DNA from: Chiua virens
Lineage: Eukaryota; Basidiomycota; Agaricomycetes; Boletales; Boletaceae
Direction: 5' to 3'
Assembly: GCA_019787685.1 (NCBI GenBank)
Contig: JAHNUO010000012.1
Location: 186,001-250,000, forward strand
DNA: 64,000 nt
Position numbers and translations under genes: made by a program. This document shows positions 21,395 through 31,681 of the stretch, one piece after another. The notes under the pieces are model-generated. The model was not told where the DNA came from and did not search any database. It saw only the letters and a program-made list of their open reading frames with translations. Every line of letters begins with the position of its first letter. Positions within the stretch are counted from its first letter, which is position 1.

Positions 21395-22755
21395 ACCATT
21401 ATTCACAATGCTACAAGGTCCAAAGTGTGTTCTTTCTTTTGCCATATAGCCTCTTTTCTTTCTTTGCTTCTTTCCTACAGGACCTGTCCTGCTTATTTGT
21501 GTTTGCTGTGGAGTCCCACTTGCACAATCCTTGTTAATCCTACTGTCAATTCATACTTCCTGAAGTACATGGCTTGGGTGATGATGGAGTCTCACAATAC
21601 TTGTTTGACAACAAAGACATTCTTTAGTACTCCTGCACCACATGAGAGTAATAAAACAACCCAAATAAAAGCAAGAAATACAACAAAAAACCACTCATTT
21701 TGGGATTTCAATGTTCCCTCCCTTAGACCACAAGCAAAAGCTTCTCCTATCCTCCTTCTCTTGCATGATTGAATCAAATATTATGTTTGCTCCTAATGGT
21801 GATGATTCTAGCTCAGCCCCAGTCATTCATTCTGAATGTTAGAACAATTGAAATACATTGAATGAATGGTGAGATGTATTGTGCATGCACATCATGCCAT
21901 TTTGGCACAAGCATCACTTCTTCATCCTTCTCTTCATCTTTGTCAGGGATATGTTGTGCAAGAATCTTCTTTGTCAACAACCTATATCCAGCTCAGTCCC
22001 ATGATCTCACAACAAAATTGTTATCATCCTCATCTAACCTATTTACTCTCTGTCATCTAGAAGTCAATTCTCAAGGTAGATGAGACACATACTTGTTCTC
22101 TATGGCCCTGCCATTGCCTTTGGCATCCCTCATATCCTGTGCCACACTGGTGACCATCACCTTGGCCATCATGCTCTCCAATCAGCTACCTCCACATCCC
22201 AAAGCATTTACATTGATGTGCATGATGACCTGCCACACACACCACTTCTGCCCTCTTGTCCAGGTCATCCTTGGCATCTCAATTTCCTCCCTGTTATCCA
22301 ATGGTGTAGTGTTATCCAAGAATTTGAACAACTTGTCAAGCTGCTTGAGTTGTCTGTACTCTTCTCTGTGTATTTCTTGCTGATCACCACATTGAATTTG
22401 CTGCCAGTGAGCATGTCACATGCAGAGACATCATGGATCAGTCAGTGCCAGATCAATAAGGCATCAAGAAGGAATTTAGAATACAGTACAGACCAAAACT
22501 TACTGTAAAGACACTATAAACAAGTAATGTTAATGTTCAAATGTTGTCATTGTCCACCTCTTGGAAAGATGAAACCATCCCAAGACCTGGAACAAGACCT
22601 TACAGCAGAGATGGTTCAATGGCTCCTGTGTAATACAAGGTGAGGATTTTATGAAGCAAACAATGTGCACCTCCCACCATGCCTCCATTGTGGCCAACCA
22701 TGGAAGATTAGGAAAAACAACAATGAATATAGGAGGTCTCACAGTTTCATAGACT
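21395..22755. other. Gene-free CpG desert
   Basis: I see no CpG from the end of the GTPase-like gene to about 22755, where CpG abruptly returns. Short plus-strand frames (21425-21772, 22080-22508) show no motif. The sequence is probably ancient repeat or decayed gene. Confidence 0.4.
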
Positions 22756-23228
22756 CGGTTGCAGTACGCAGTATCCATCTTTCTAACGATCCTATTGTAG
22801 AATACCCCAATAATGTAGTGACTAAGGTAAAGCTATGTACGAAGGTTCTAAAAGTACTACTGATTATGTAACATAGCGGCGCTCATCTCGGGTCGAACCG
22901 TCTGAATGCAACAGCATTGCGTGAATCGATTTAGTGGTATGAAGTTGACGTCCTTTTGCAATCTTCCTGCTCACTTGCCACTTGCCACTTGCATGAACAT
23001 CAAGTGCACATGAGATTACCTGGACTTGCGAATCGCGATAATGCGATTGTGTTGACATCACATGACCATGGATCGCCGGTTTTCGGCACTGCGAGTGATG
23101 TCACCCAACATCATCCGCAGTCAAGCAGGAAAACTTTCAAATTGACCCCCACCAAGCGCACCCCTAAGTCTTCCCTCCCTCTTCTCAACCTTCACGAACC
23201 TTCCCTGACTTCGTTTTTGTGCAGAAAA

Positions 23229-23915
23229 ATGCCCTCTAAAAACAAACAGGTGAACTCAACAGAACACCATGAGCCTCTATCTCATTCGCGTCATTTTCCA
23301 GAAGAAGCGCGCCGCGGCCGGGAGGAGGTACCACGGATCTACATCCAACGAGTCGCCTCTGAATGAATTCTTTACAAAATACTATCCCAATTTTCAATAC
23401 GATCCCACCGAATCCGCGTCGCACGAATTTTATCGTCTATGCGACGAGTTCGGGTGGGACCGGGATGACGTCGACAGAGCCGACGCGCATGAAGAGTTCA
23501 AGGATGCGTTGGTGAAGCAATTCAATGAAGTGTACGGCACGGACGAGGATGATCTCGGAGATTGGCAGAACTTATGTCTTATCTTGCAAATCGATCCCGC
23601 TCCTGATGATCTGGATGGATGTCGAGAGGCGAGCACATCTATTTCACTTCCCTCACCTGTCGTATCGCTAACTTGAAGTCTAGGTAGTCTCGAAGATGCA
23701 TGTCAACCTCGTCGACCTTGTCGATGCGGATGTTACAGGGGAAGTCCGGGTATTGACACTGAGCTTGAACTGAGCCAGTATACTCGTTCGACAGGGAAGT
23801 ATTTCCCTAAGAAAGCGCTTACGCAGGAGGATTGTTGCGGTACCTACTGCGACACATCCTCCATCCTTCGACGGAGGTTTCCACCTCCCGTCGCAGGACC
23901 AAAAGACGCCGCTAA
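23229..23915 (+). pseudogene. Copy 2 of the basic-tailed protein family, two frameshifts
   Basis: Exon 1 (23229-23249) encodes MPSKNKQ. After a 52-nt intron, exon 2 (23302-23628, 109 codons) encodes KKRAAAGRR...FFTKYYPNFQYDP...EFYRLCDEFGW...EEFKDALVKQFNEVYGTDEDDL...WQNLCLIL. Intron 2 (23629-23683) would start with GC. Exon 3 opens VVSKMHVNLVDLVDAD, but one base is missing near 23750. A second shift near 23820 restores the family C-terminus (GGLLRYLLRHILHP...RRRTKRRR), which ends at TAA 23913-23915 inside the conserved hairpin. Exon 2 is open and well preserved, so inactivation looks recent, or the shifts are sequencing errors. Function unknown. Confidence 0.7.
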
Positions 23916-23987
23916 AGAAGGAACTTAATCTTGTCCATGTCTGTTCGCCAGACATGACGGGAGAGAGCTCCATCTTTAGCAGCGCGG
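23905..23987 (+). promoter_or_regulatory. Hairpin spanning the family stop codon, copy 2
   Basis: GACGCCGCTAAAGAAGGA (5' arm, containing the TAA) pairs with AGCTCCATCTTTAGCAGCGC (3' arm, 23966-23985). The extra A in CTAAAGA of this copy is matched by TCTTTAG in the other arm, unlike the CTAAAAG/CTTTTAG of other copies. That is a compensatory difference. Confidence 0.65.
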
Positions 23988-24472
23988 TCTTCTCTCTCTT
24001 TTCTTGACAAATTTCAAAGAAAAAATGTGCGAAACATTCCAGTAGTCAGGTGTCCTGATAATGCGATCAGCTATCTTCAAGATTGTCTGCTCTCTGATAT
24101 GTATGGTGGTTCTGATTATTGTATAGTCCGGGAATTGCAATCGGTTTCGTGCCTTCTGCGTGATCAACGCGTCTCGCAACGTGAGCTAGCAAAAGAGCTG
24201 TCTCGCCGGTCTGTATCCGCGAACTCGATTGCAGTGTTACTCACATCAGGCCCCACGTATACATACTGGTAGGTCCTCCCTCAATTTCAATCCTTGACTT
24301 CAGCATGACGAGGACGCGAATGTTGCAGTGCTGAACTCTCGGGTAGGAAAGTCTTACTCAGTTAATAGGTTTACAACGTGCGAAGTTGACTGGGCCAAAG
24401 GTAAGCAGAGCTCAAAATTTTAACGGTGGCCATACGAACCACGCACTACGATCCCCAAGGCTGTCAGGCTCA

Positions 24473-25460
24473 TCATCCTTCTTCATCTTCTGCCTCCTCA
24501 ACTTTTAAACGATTCTGACGTGTTAGGTACACCAAATTGATGACCGCCAACATCACTGAACTGGCAGCCATGGCGCTAAACGTGATCATTGCCGCATTGT
24601 AGTTCGGCGCTGAAGAAATATATCCAAGAAACCATGTGGCAAGAATACCACCTACATATGTAACCGGGTACGGAAAACGCGGCCAATGCAAAGGCGCGTC
24701 GGGCGTGCGGCGCCACGCTGTTCGCCAACCATGTCAATGCAGCAGGCCTCGAGCCAAACACGCCCACAGACCAGATGAAAGTGGATCTGTTCCCTGTGAG
24801 TGAGTATCATTTAAATTATCATCTACGCGGGCGATGAGCTCAATATACCGTAAAACATGGTAGTACCAATCATCTCCAGAAGGGTAAATAATATGGAAAT
24901 ATGACCATGACACTGATAACGATCTGCTATGATGGCCGCGGTAATGGAAGCTTTTCAGCTATGGGCGATGTCCGAATCAGCGAATGTCAACTAGATCCTC
25001 ATTGTAATACGCACAAACACAAGTAGCTGCGAGTGGCGACGCGCTCTTTAGTTGAGCCTGGACACTTGTATATCGGAGACTAACAATGATTGATGGTTGG
25101 AAGCCACCACCATGAATATCAGCATCGAAAATAGAAATCAACAGATGGACTCACGAAGCCTACCCGGAAAGTATCGTGCCTACAAAACTTTGCCGTCAAT
25201 CTGGGAGAAAAATGTATTTACCTTCAAGGAATGCAGCGGTGACGAGGAGCCATACATGATGATATTTGGCCGCTCTGATTACCTCGGTCCAACTAAAGTT
25301 GTCTTTGGCATCGTCTTCTGACACAGATCCGGCTTGTTTGGGGGTGGATACGACATAGGCTCGTTCTCTCTGTGTCGAGAAATGAGCCTTGCCAAGCAAA
25401 TGAGGAAGAGGAAGAAAAAGATTAAACCAAAGAAGATAGTAAACAACGATACTGAGGATT
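24473..25460 (-). pseudogene. Major facilitator (allantoate permease-like) transporter relic
   Basis: Minus-strand pieces in different frames match the second half of a fungal MFS transporter of the DAL5/allantoate permease type. From the N-terminal side they are: SIVVYYLLWFNLF-like membrane segment and a LPGKAHFSTQRER loop (25450-25370), QAGSVSEDDAKDNFSWTEVIRAAKYHHVWLLVTAAFLEG (25340-25210), TWLANSVAPHARRAFALA (about 24760-24690), then GGILATWFLGYISSAPNYNAAMITFSAMAASSVMLAVINLVYLTRQNRLKVEEAEDEEG (24655-24473). The frames do not join without shifts and the central helices are partly lost. Upstream to about 26200 I could not identify the N-terminal half. It would have been a plasma-membrane carrier of small organic anions or peptides. 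It is dead here. Confidence 0.7.
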
Positions 25461-25469
25461 CAGCAAGGC

Positions 25470-27186
25470 GTCAGGGCATGTGCTGCGAACCCGAGTTGGT
25501 GTATACCGTTTTTGCAACACCAGGCGGGCGGCGGCCTACCTTGACAAGCAGCAGCCACACAACATGACCATGGCGGAAAGCAGGATATTGGGTCCTACAT
25601 ACTAGCACCGAAAAATAAGATGTCTTTACCACATCGGACTTTGAGCAATATACCTGCCAAATGATTTCAATGGGGATGAGCGATGGGTCACTGGTCACCG
25701 GTCAAAGGACAGCATATGTAGCACAAGAGGACTTACCCTGTAGGAGTGAGCCACTGGCACAGCTGACATCCTCACAATGGATATATCGTCGGGACCAGTG
25801 AGGACCTTATCCATTATACCGAATAATGACAACACTCATCCACGCAACAGCGGAACAGAATTCGTCTGACTGGTCTGGCACAAACGGAGGGAGCCTACAT
25901 ATCCCCCTCAGAGTGGTACAACAAATGAAGGAACTGGGTGGTTTCAGAGATTCAGGTTTGCCAACGGCAAGTGACTGTCATGGCATTTAGTACACTTGGA
26001 TTTGCCTGGTGTCGACTATACCAAGGACTCTGCGGAAACGAGGATTCCGGCAGTGCATCAGAAACTACGACAAACAAGTATATCTCCACGACCTGGGATC
26101 AAGGCAATGAGACTCCAGCCTCGAGGTCATTTCTTGCGATCGACAACCTCAGCTGTGCGTCGTCACATAGTTATTCGGCGTCGAAACGAGCTGTGTTGCT
26201 CCTCTGAATATAAGCAATAATTCAATGGAGATTCGTTCACATCTCACCTTACTTAACAGAGCTGTAGACATACACAGGAGGTCCATTGCCGCACATCAGC
26301 AGCCGAGGCTGGCAGGTCGAGATTGACAATTCAAGAACGGGTTCTATGATTTAGCGAGATCATTGATCTGACAGTTCATCACGGGTGAGTGTGCTGTAAG
26401 ACCTCCACAGTGTAGACGAGAACACCGCAGACTGGAAGTGCAGTTTGTTTCTAATTGCAAGTTAGGTTTTCCCAACACATGATCTCTTTGACGAACCGGT
26501 GCTCGAGTAATAAATTGCAGATTTATCCACCCTAGCTCTGGAAAAGAGCTGGGAAGGTCGTGAATGTTTCAAACAAGGACGTCCGAGTCACGGATCAAAA
26601 TTGAAGTCGGCGGACTTGGGACAAATTCTGCGACTGTTAACTCAGAGTCAGTAAGTAATATATGTAAAATAGATTTTTGTCTTCGTTTGAGTGGCTGTGA
26701 TCCGGAACCCCTATCTTTGTGGCTCCCTCACACCAGCCGCGCGGCGACCACCTTCCCTTCTTTCCCCCCACCCGCCACACCCGGTAATTCTTTCGACGAC
26801 CAAACGACCCTGCCCACGCAGCTAACACTCGAGCCCTCAGGTTCGCACAGATCGCAACCAGGAGGCGCGAACGCCTCCGCACACCTAACTTAGCTTCCCT
26901 CGTCCACTCTCTCTCTCTGCAGCCCGAGTCACATAACGACGAATAAAGACGTGCAAAATATTCATCAATGCATCAAATTTCACGCCTATGGATCCTACGT
27001 TACTATGCATTGTATACATGGAAATCTCAGACGATGAGCCAGATCTCGTCACATGGACACCGACAGTTTCATACGGGGTCACACCTGGTTCTGCCAGGTC
27101 CGAACCAGCTTTCACTGGGACTGAAATTCCATCACAATCCACGTCCTCATCATTTCCGCTCTTACTTCGTCCGGCTTCGTCGATCA
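25470..27186. other. Gene-free stretch with possible decayed MFS N-terminus
   Basis: If the MFS relic ever had its N-terminal half it should lie on the minus strand up to about 26200, but I cannot read convincing helices there. From 26200 to 27186 there are only overlapping short frames. Pyrimidine-rich words near 26750-26790 and 26900-26925 may belong to the upstream region of family copy 3. Confidence 0.3.
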
Positions 27187-27241
27187 ATGTCTGCCTCAAC
27201 GTCCAAAGGAGGAAATCATGTAAGTAAATCCACTCATAAAG

Positions 27242-27843
27242 ATGGCATCCTATAAAGCTAAACGTGGATCTAAGGATGCCCCAGACAGACCCACACCCAT
27301 TCAAGCATTTTTCGCTCGCTATGCGCCTGGTTTTCAATATGATCCCACCGCGCCCTCGTGGTCGGAGTTTCATCGTCTATGCAGCGAGTCGGGTTGGGAC
27401 AATAAACACCCCCGAAGGGGACACGCCCATCGGAAGTTCAAGGACGCACTCGTGCTACAATTCAATGGGCTCTATGGGACAGACGTCCACAGTCTCGAAA
27501 ACTGGCAGAATTTATGCTACGTCGTGCGCATAGATCCCGTTCCAGACGACATGCGCGCCTGCCGCAAGGCAAGTCCACCGTTTTGCTTTCTTGTGGCCTT
27601 TGTTCAACAAGAACCTTGGGTGATGGACAGGCCGTATGCAGGAGGTTTGTCAATCTCGTCGACCTTGTCGACACGCACAACACGGGCGTGAATGTCCAAT
27701 TGTTCAAAACTGAGCGTGAACTCAGTGGTTACACCATCGGAACAGAAAAGTTCTTCCCGAAGCGTCGTGCAAAGGCAGGAGGGGTGTTAAAATACCTCTT
27801 GCGACACATCTTCAAACCTCACCACCGCAGGGGGCGCCGCTGA
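27242..27843 (+). CDS. Uncharacterised basic-tailed family protein, copy 3 (intact, 179 aa)
   Basis: Exon 27242-27568 (109 codons) and exon 27631-27843 (70 codons plus stop) join in phase 0 and give MASYKAKRGSK...PIQAFFARYAPGFQYDP...EFHRLCSESGWDN...KFKDALVLQFNGLYGTDVHSLENWQNLCYVVRIDPVPDD, then AVCRRFVNLVDLVD...GGVLKYLLRHIF and the arginine-rich end HHRRGRR. The 62-nt intron begins GCAAGT and ends CAG (a GC-AG intron), as in copies 4 and 5. No signal peptide or membrane segment is visible; the tail is basic. The family is widespread in mushroom genomes to my memory, without assigned function. ATG 27242 is used because the upstream ATG at 27187 is out of frame. The TGA stop sits inside a conserved hairpin. 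Confidence 0.7.
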
Positions 27844-27910
27844 AAGGGGATTGCTGATTCCGTGGTGACCCATCACATCATGGGCTTAGAGCTCCACTTT
27901 CAGCAGACGC
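27831..27910 (+). promoter_or_regulatory. Hairpin spanning the stop codon, copy 3
   Basis: The 5' arm GGCGCCGCTGAAAGGGGA holds the TGA stop (27841-27843). The 3' arm GCTCCACTTTCAGCAGACGC is at 27891-27910. Where other copies pair GCTAAAAG with CTTTTAGC, this copy pairs GCTGAAAG with CTTTCAGC. The A-to-G change that turned TAA into TGA is matched by T-to-C on the other arm. Confidence 0.7.
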
Positions 27911-28497
27911 GACTTGTTTAGTTTTGGTAGTCGAGATGTGCTTGTCTTCTGACCTTGTCTTCTGAAAGAAACGTGCTAGTAATCAGTTGGACCCCAAGAT
28001 ATGGGAGACCTTGCGATTGGAAGATCCGATGTCCACGTGGTCCAAATCCGAGAGGAGACGTGTCTTTGCACTGGCATCACTTTTTGGATGCGACCCAGTG
28101 AGAAGTCAAGTGACATACCAAGACTAACCATAGTACATGATGGATGACGGTGTGTCCTAGGCCTTGCGTCGAGTGCAGACGTTTATGGCGCATCTTTTCC
28201 ATTTCTCCGCGGATGCGATGCCTGTTGATGGCTCCAATTACAAAGAAAGTGCATGATCGTAGGACACGATAATCTGGAGTTTTCATGAGGTGATGAGGCG
28301 ACGCAAAATATTCTACCCACTGGCAAGAGATCACGAACAAGTTGCGGATCAAGGGAATCGGGAAGCCCGGAATGAATCGCGTTCTAATCCTATATATTGT
28401 GGTGAGTTTTCGCTTAGTCGTCTTTCTACTACCCTCTACCTCCACATCGTTTTCACTTCACCCAATCTTTGTCAAGGCCCATCTCGACAAGTGCTTC

Positions 28498-29236
28498 ATG
28501 CTACCCACGAGAGGAAAACAGGTCAATCCCATGATTCACCATTGAGATGAATTTCATGCTGAACAACAGACACACCTAGAAACCTAAACGTGGAGGACAG
28601 CGACGGAGCTTACCACAGCCTTCTGCACCGTCCTCTGAATCCCCTGGACTAATTCAGATATTTTTCGCCGGCTACGCGCCTCGCTTCCAATACAATCCCA
28701 TCGCATCCTCGTCACTGGAGTTTTACCGTCTCTGCGACGAGTTCGGTTGGGACAAGGAACATCCCGAAAGGATACGTGCCCATCAAAAGTTCAAAGACGC
28801 TCTCGTGCTCCAGTTCAACGAGACGTATGGGATAAATGTCAACAGTCTCGAAAGCTGGCACAATTTATGCCATGTGGTACGCATAGATCCCATCCCGGAG
28901 GACCTGGACACCTGTCGCGAGGCACGTGGTTCCCATTCCTACATATCTCCCTTCTTGACGTGACCCGTCTCAACGACCGATCATAACCAGGCCGTCAGAA
29001 GAAAATTTGTCAACCTCGTCGATCTCGTCGATAGGGCGAACACGGGCGTGGAGGTGACGTTGTTCGAGACTGAGCGTCAGCTTAGCCAATACACGCTCTC
29101 GACGGGCAAGATCTTTCCCGGGGAACATGCGTACGCGGGAGGGGTGTTGCGATACCTCCTGCGACATATTTTGCATCCTCGCGATGACCATTCCTCTGCT
29201 TCCCGCCGCCGCAGGGGTGCAAAGGTGCGCCGCTAA
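28498..29236 (+). CDS. Uncharacterised basic-tailed family protein, copy 4 (intact, 203 aa)
   Basis: Exon 1 (28498-28521) encodes MLPTRGKQ, parallel to MPSKNKQ of copies 1 and 2. After intron 28522-28579, exon 2 (28580-28921, 114 codons) encodes KPKRGGQRRS...IQIFFAGYAPRFQYNP...EFYRLCDEFGWDKEHPERIRAHQKFKDALVLQFNETYG...VVRIDPIPEDLDTCRE. Intron 28922-28990 begins GCACGT (GC-AG type). Exon 3 (28991-29236) encodes AVRRKFVNLVDLVDRANTGVEVTLFETERQLSQYTLSTGKIFP...GGVLRYLLRHILHP and the tail SRRRRGAKVRR. All junctions keep frame. It lies 0.65 kb after copy 3 in the same direction, a likely tandem duplicate. Function unknown; likely intracellular, as no signal peptide is seen. Confidence 0.72.
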
Positions 29237-29300
29237 AAGAGGATCCCTTCTCAGTGCTGTCAAGTTGACATCATGAGATGAAGTTTGGGCTTTTGTACTT
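29229..29300 (+). promoter_or_regulatory. Partly decayed stop-codon hairpin, copy 4
   Basis: The 5' arm GCGCCGCTAAAAGAGGATC (TAA at 29234-29236) is intact. The 3' side keeps ATCATGAGATGAAG but the CTTTTAGC arm has decayed to a CTTTTGTAC-like sequence. The apparently intact gene therefore has the weakest hairpin. Confidence 0.5.
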
Positions 29301-29555
29301 GAGAGTTGTTTGTTATGAACGTGTTTCTTTAGAGTGAAATGCTAGTTCAAGTAGTTGCGCTTGAGTGTCTGGATGAGACCGTCCGCAAAGTGGCAGTGCA
29401 AATTTGGTAACTTGGCCCAATCTCGTCACAGTAAATGAAGAAGTGAACAGTACGATGAACCCGATGGTTCGTTCGGACTCTTACACTGGAAGCCAGAACT
29501 TCACGAATCCATATGGGTATGGTATTTCGTGCAGGATTGAAACCAAGAACCAGGT

Positions 29556-30258
29556 CTACACATGTACTTTGAATAGCACCGAACAAATCAGTGTACATAC
29601 CTCGACACACAATACACCTTGAACCAGAAAAGAAGGAAAAGATGCGATCATCCCCATCACGCAGCGAGACTTTGTACCTTTTGTTGCGCGGTATCCATCA
29701 TCCTCTTTGCCCAATTCGTCGGTGAGCTCAATATCTCGCTCGCCTCCGACGCGTCTGGTACCTGCAATGGCAGAGGTCGTGGTCAAGTTTTCTGGTTGCT
29801 GATCCCCATTGTTGTTGTTGTTGTCCAGCTGCCCTTCGATCTCTTTTTCGATCTCTTTCTTGGCCACCCCTTCAACGATATTCACGGCCCCTTTCGTGGC
29901 CCCTTGACGTAGCTAATGTACGACGCGTCGCACACAGACGTTCCAAGGAATGTCAGCCAACAATGGTGGGTACACGTGACAAGAACGTGTCTTACCGTGC
30001 TCGCGAACCCACCGTCCTTCTTTTTTCTCGTCTGTATTGGATGACGACGACTTGCTAAAGATGTTTGCCCAGAATCCCTTGCGCTTCTGGGATAGATGTG
30101 GACGACTAAATACTAGAGACGAACGAGGTAAAGCGCGACCTACTTTGCTATTCTGCCAAATTCGAGTCAGACACCCTCGAACGATGTGATGAAAACCAAC
30201 TCACTGGAGCCTGAGCACTGGACGCGCCGTTCGCGTGTTCGTTTTGAGCCATAGCCAT
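29556..30258 (-). CDS. Hypothetical acidic/low-complexity protein
   Basis: Reading leftwards, ATG at 30258 opens MAMAQNEHANGASSAQAP (30258-30205). After a 52-nt GTGAGT...GGCAG intron, an exon reads NSKVGRALPRSS...QKRKGFWANIFSKSSSSNTDEKKEGRWVREHG. A further exon reads GATKGAVNIVEGVAKKEIEKEIEGQLD followed by five Asn, then an acidic stretch ending ELTDELGKEDDGYRATK. The exon 2-3 junction is uncertain (a GTGTAC donor near 29990 gives the right phase) and the 3' end may be spliced again. No known domain is seen. The coherent lysine/glutamate-rich segment and good splice sites support a real small gene. Confidence 0.42.
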
Positions 30259-31681
30259 CACAGTGAAATTTTCAGGTGTGAACGCGGGGAATGGTAAAGT
30301 GAAGTGGGAAGCGTGGGTTACTGATGCAGCCGAGACAGAAAGATGCTCGGTTGACTTTTAGCGCAGAGCGCCTGCATTTTGTATCCGTTGGCAAGTTCAC
30401 GCCAAGATCGTTCCTAGAATAAGAGAAACGTCGGTTGTTGGGACAACACCATGTGTAGCGCCTTTTACCTCACGTCGTGATGTAGAGTGACATCCAGCCT
30501 ATTATGTATGCGGATGGCCTGTCAACGATATCGCTGTCCCGAGGGACGCTACTGATCTACGTTAGTGTGTCCACAACCTAGCTTTTGCGCACGAGACACT
30601 TTTCGCTGAGTTGCATGAAAGTCGGTTTACGATTGTGAGAAGACAGTCGCATGTGTGTCGTTACGTTCGCCAACGGCTATTCCATGGATGACCGAGGGTA
30701 AAATTTGACTCGAAGGCATGTGGATAAAGTGATAATAAGTTGTCTACGATCACGGTTCCTGACGACAAAATGAATCCGCTTCCGTGGCCCTTGGGAACCC
30801 TGGGCGTATGTAGGGTTGTTGCAATAAGTATTTAGGAAGGAGAATGACTCGCCAGTTCCTGAAAGTGACATAACGAAGCATACCCATAATCGAACGCTTG
30901 AAACACGGCTGGGAAGAATGGCAAGGTCTAGAACCAGCTGCGAACTCCAGACGTCGGGACAGACATTGATCTATCCAATATTCATGATCGATCCGTGCAT
31001 GGCTCAAAGAATTCAGAATGAAAGATTCACATGTGTTTGCGCGGAGGGATGACATGGCGAGGAAACAAGACGTGAGAAGATGTCTTGTCAGTCTAAAGGC
31101 GATGTGGATGATAAGTACACGGAACAAAAGTGTCAATGCCGCTGTCCGCTAGACTTGATTTGGTACTAGGGGACGTCCGCAATCTACCGGCTCCGATAAA
31201 CGGGTGGGATCGGACAATGCTACAGCATCGCTGAAAAACATTGTGGCGAGATTTCCGGCGACGGGTTGTTTGATACACTGCCCTCGGAAAGAAATGTGGG
31301 AATGCTCGTCATGAAATGGACTCCATTTTGACAGCGAGAACAGCTGGCTGAATTCAAACTCAGACTTGGTGTCTTGTCTGCCACATTCGGCCCGAGTTTC
31401 ACACGACGCTGAGGACCCCGCAAACACCGATGAACGCGTCGTCCACCTAAAAGCGAACAAGGACGGCGGTGGAGAGACTTGTGACGCGATGATGATAATT
31501 AAAAACTATTCAGAGGCTCGTGTGACGCAAAGAATCGAAGACGGGAGAGTTGGGAATGACCGGGGTCTGATCGGAGGAAGTAGCACACCCGAACGACGCG
31601 GCTCAACATTTGGCTTGGCTTGACTACCCAACTCTCTGTACGCTCGTTACTTGAGTTTTCCACTCTTTACCTCCCTCCCTC
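30259..31681. other. Gene-free stretch upstream of the oxidase gene
   Basis: Short frames on both strands (for example 31136-30750 and 31460-31149 minus) show no motif. CpG is normal. It presumably holds divergent promoters for the minus-strand hypothetical gene and the oxidase. No clear TATA box is evident. Confidence 0.35.

Noticed and set aside
26885..27373. 162-codon minus-strand frame
   Set aside because: Antisense to family copy 3 and its leader; no motif.
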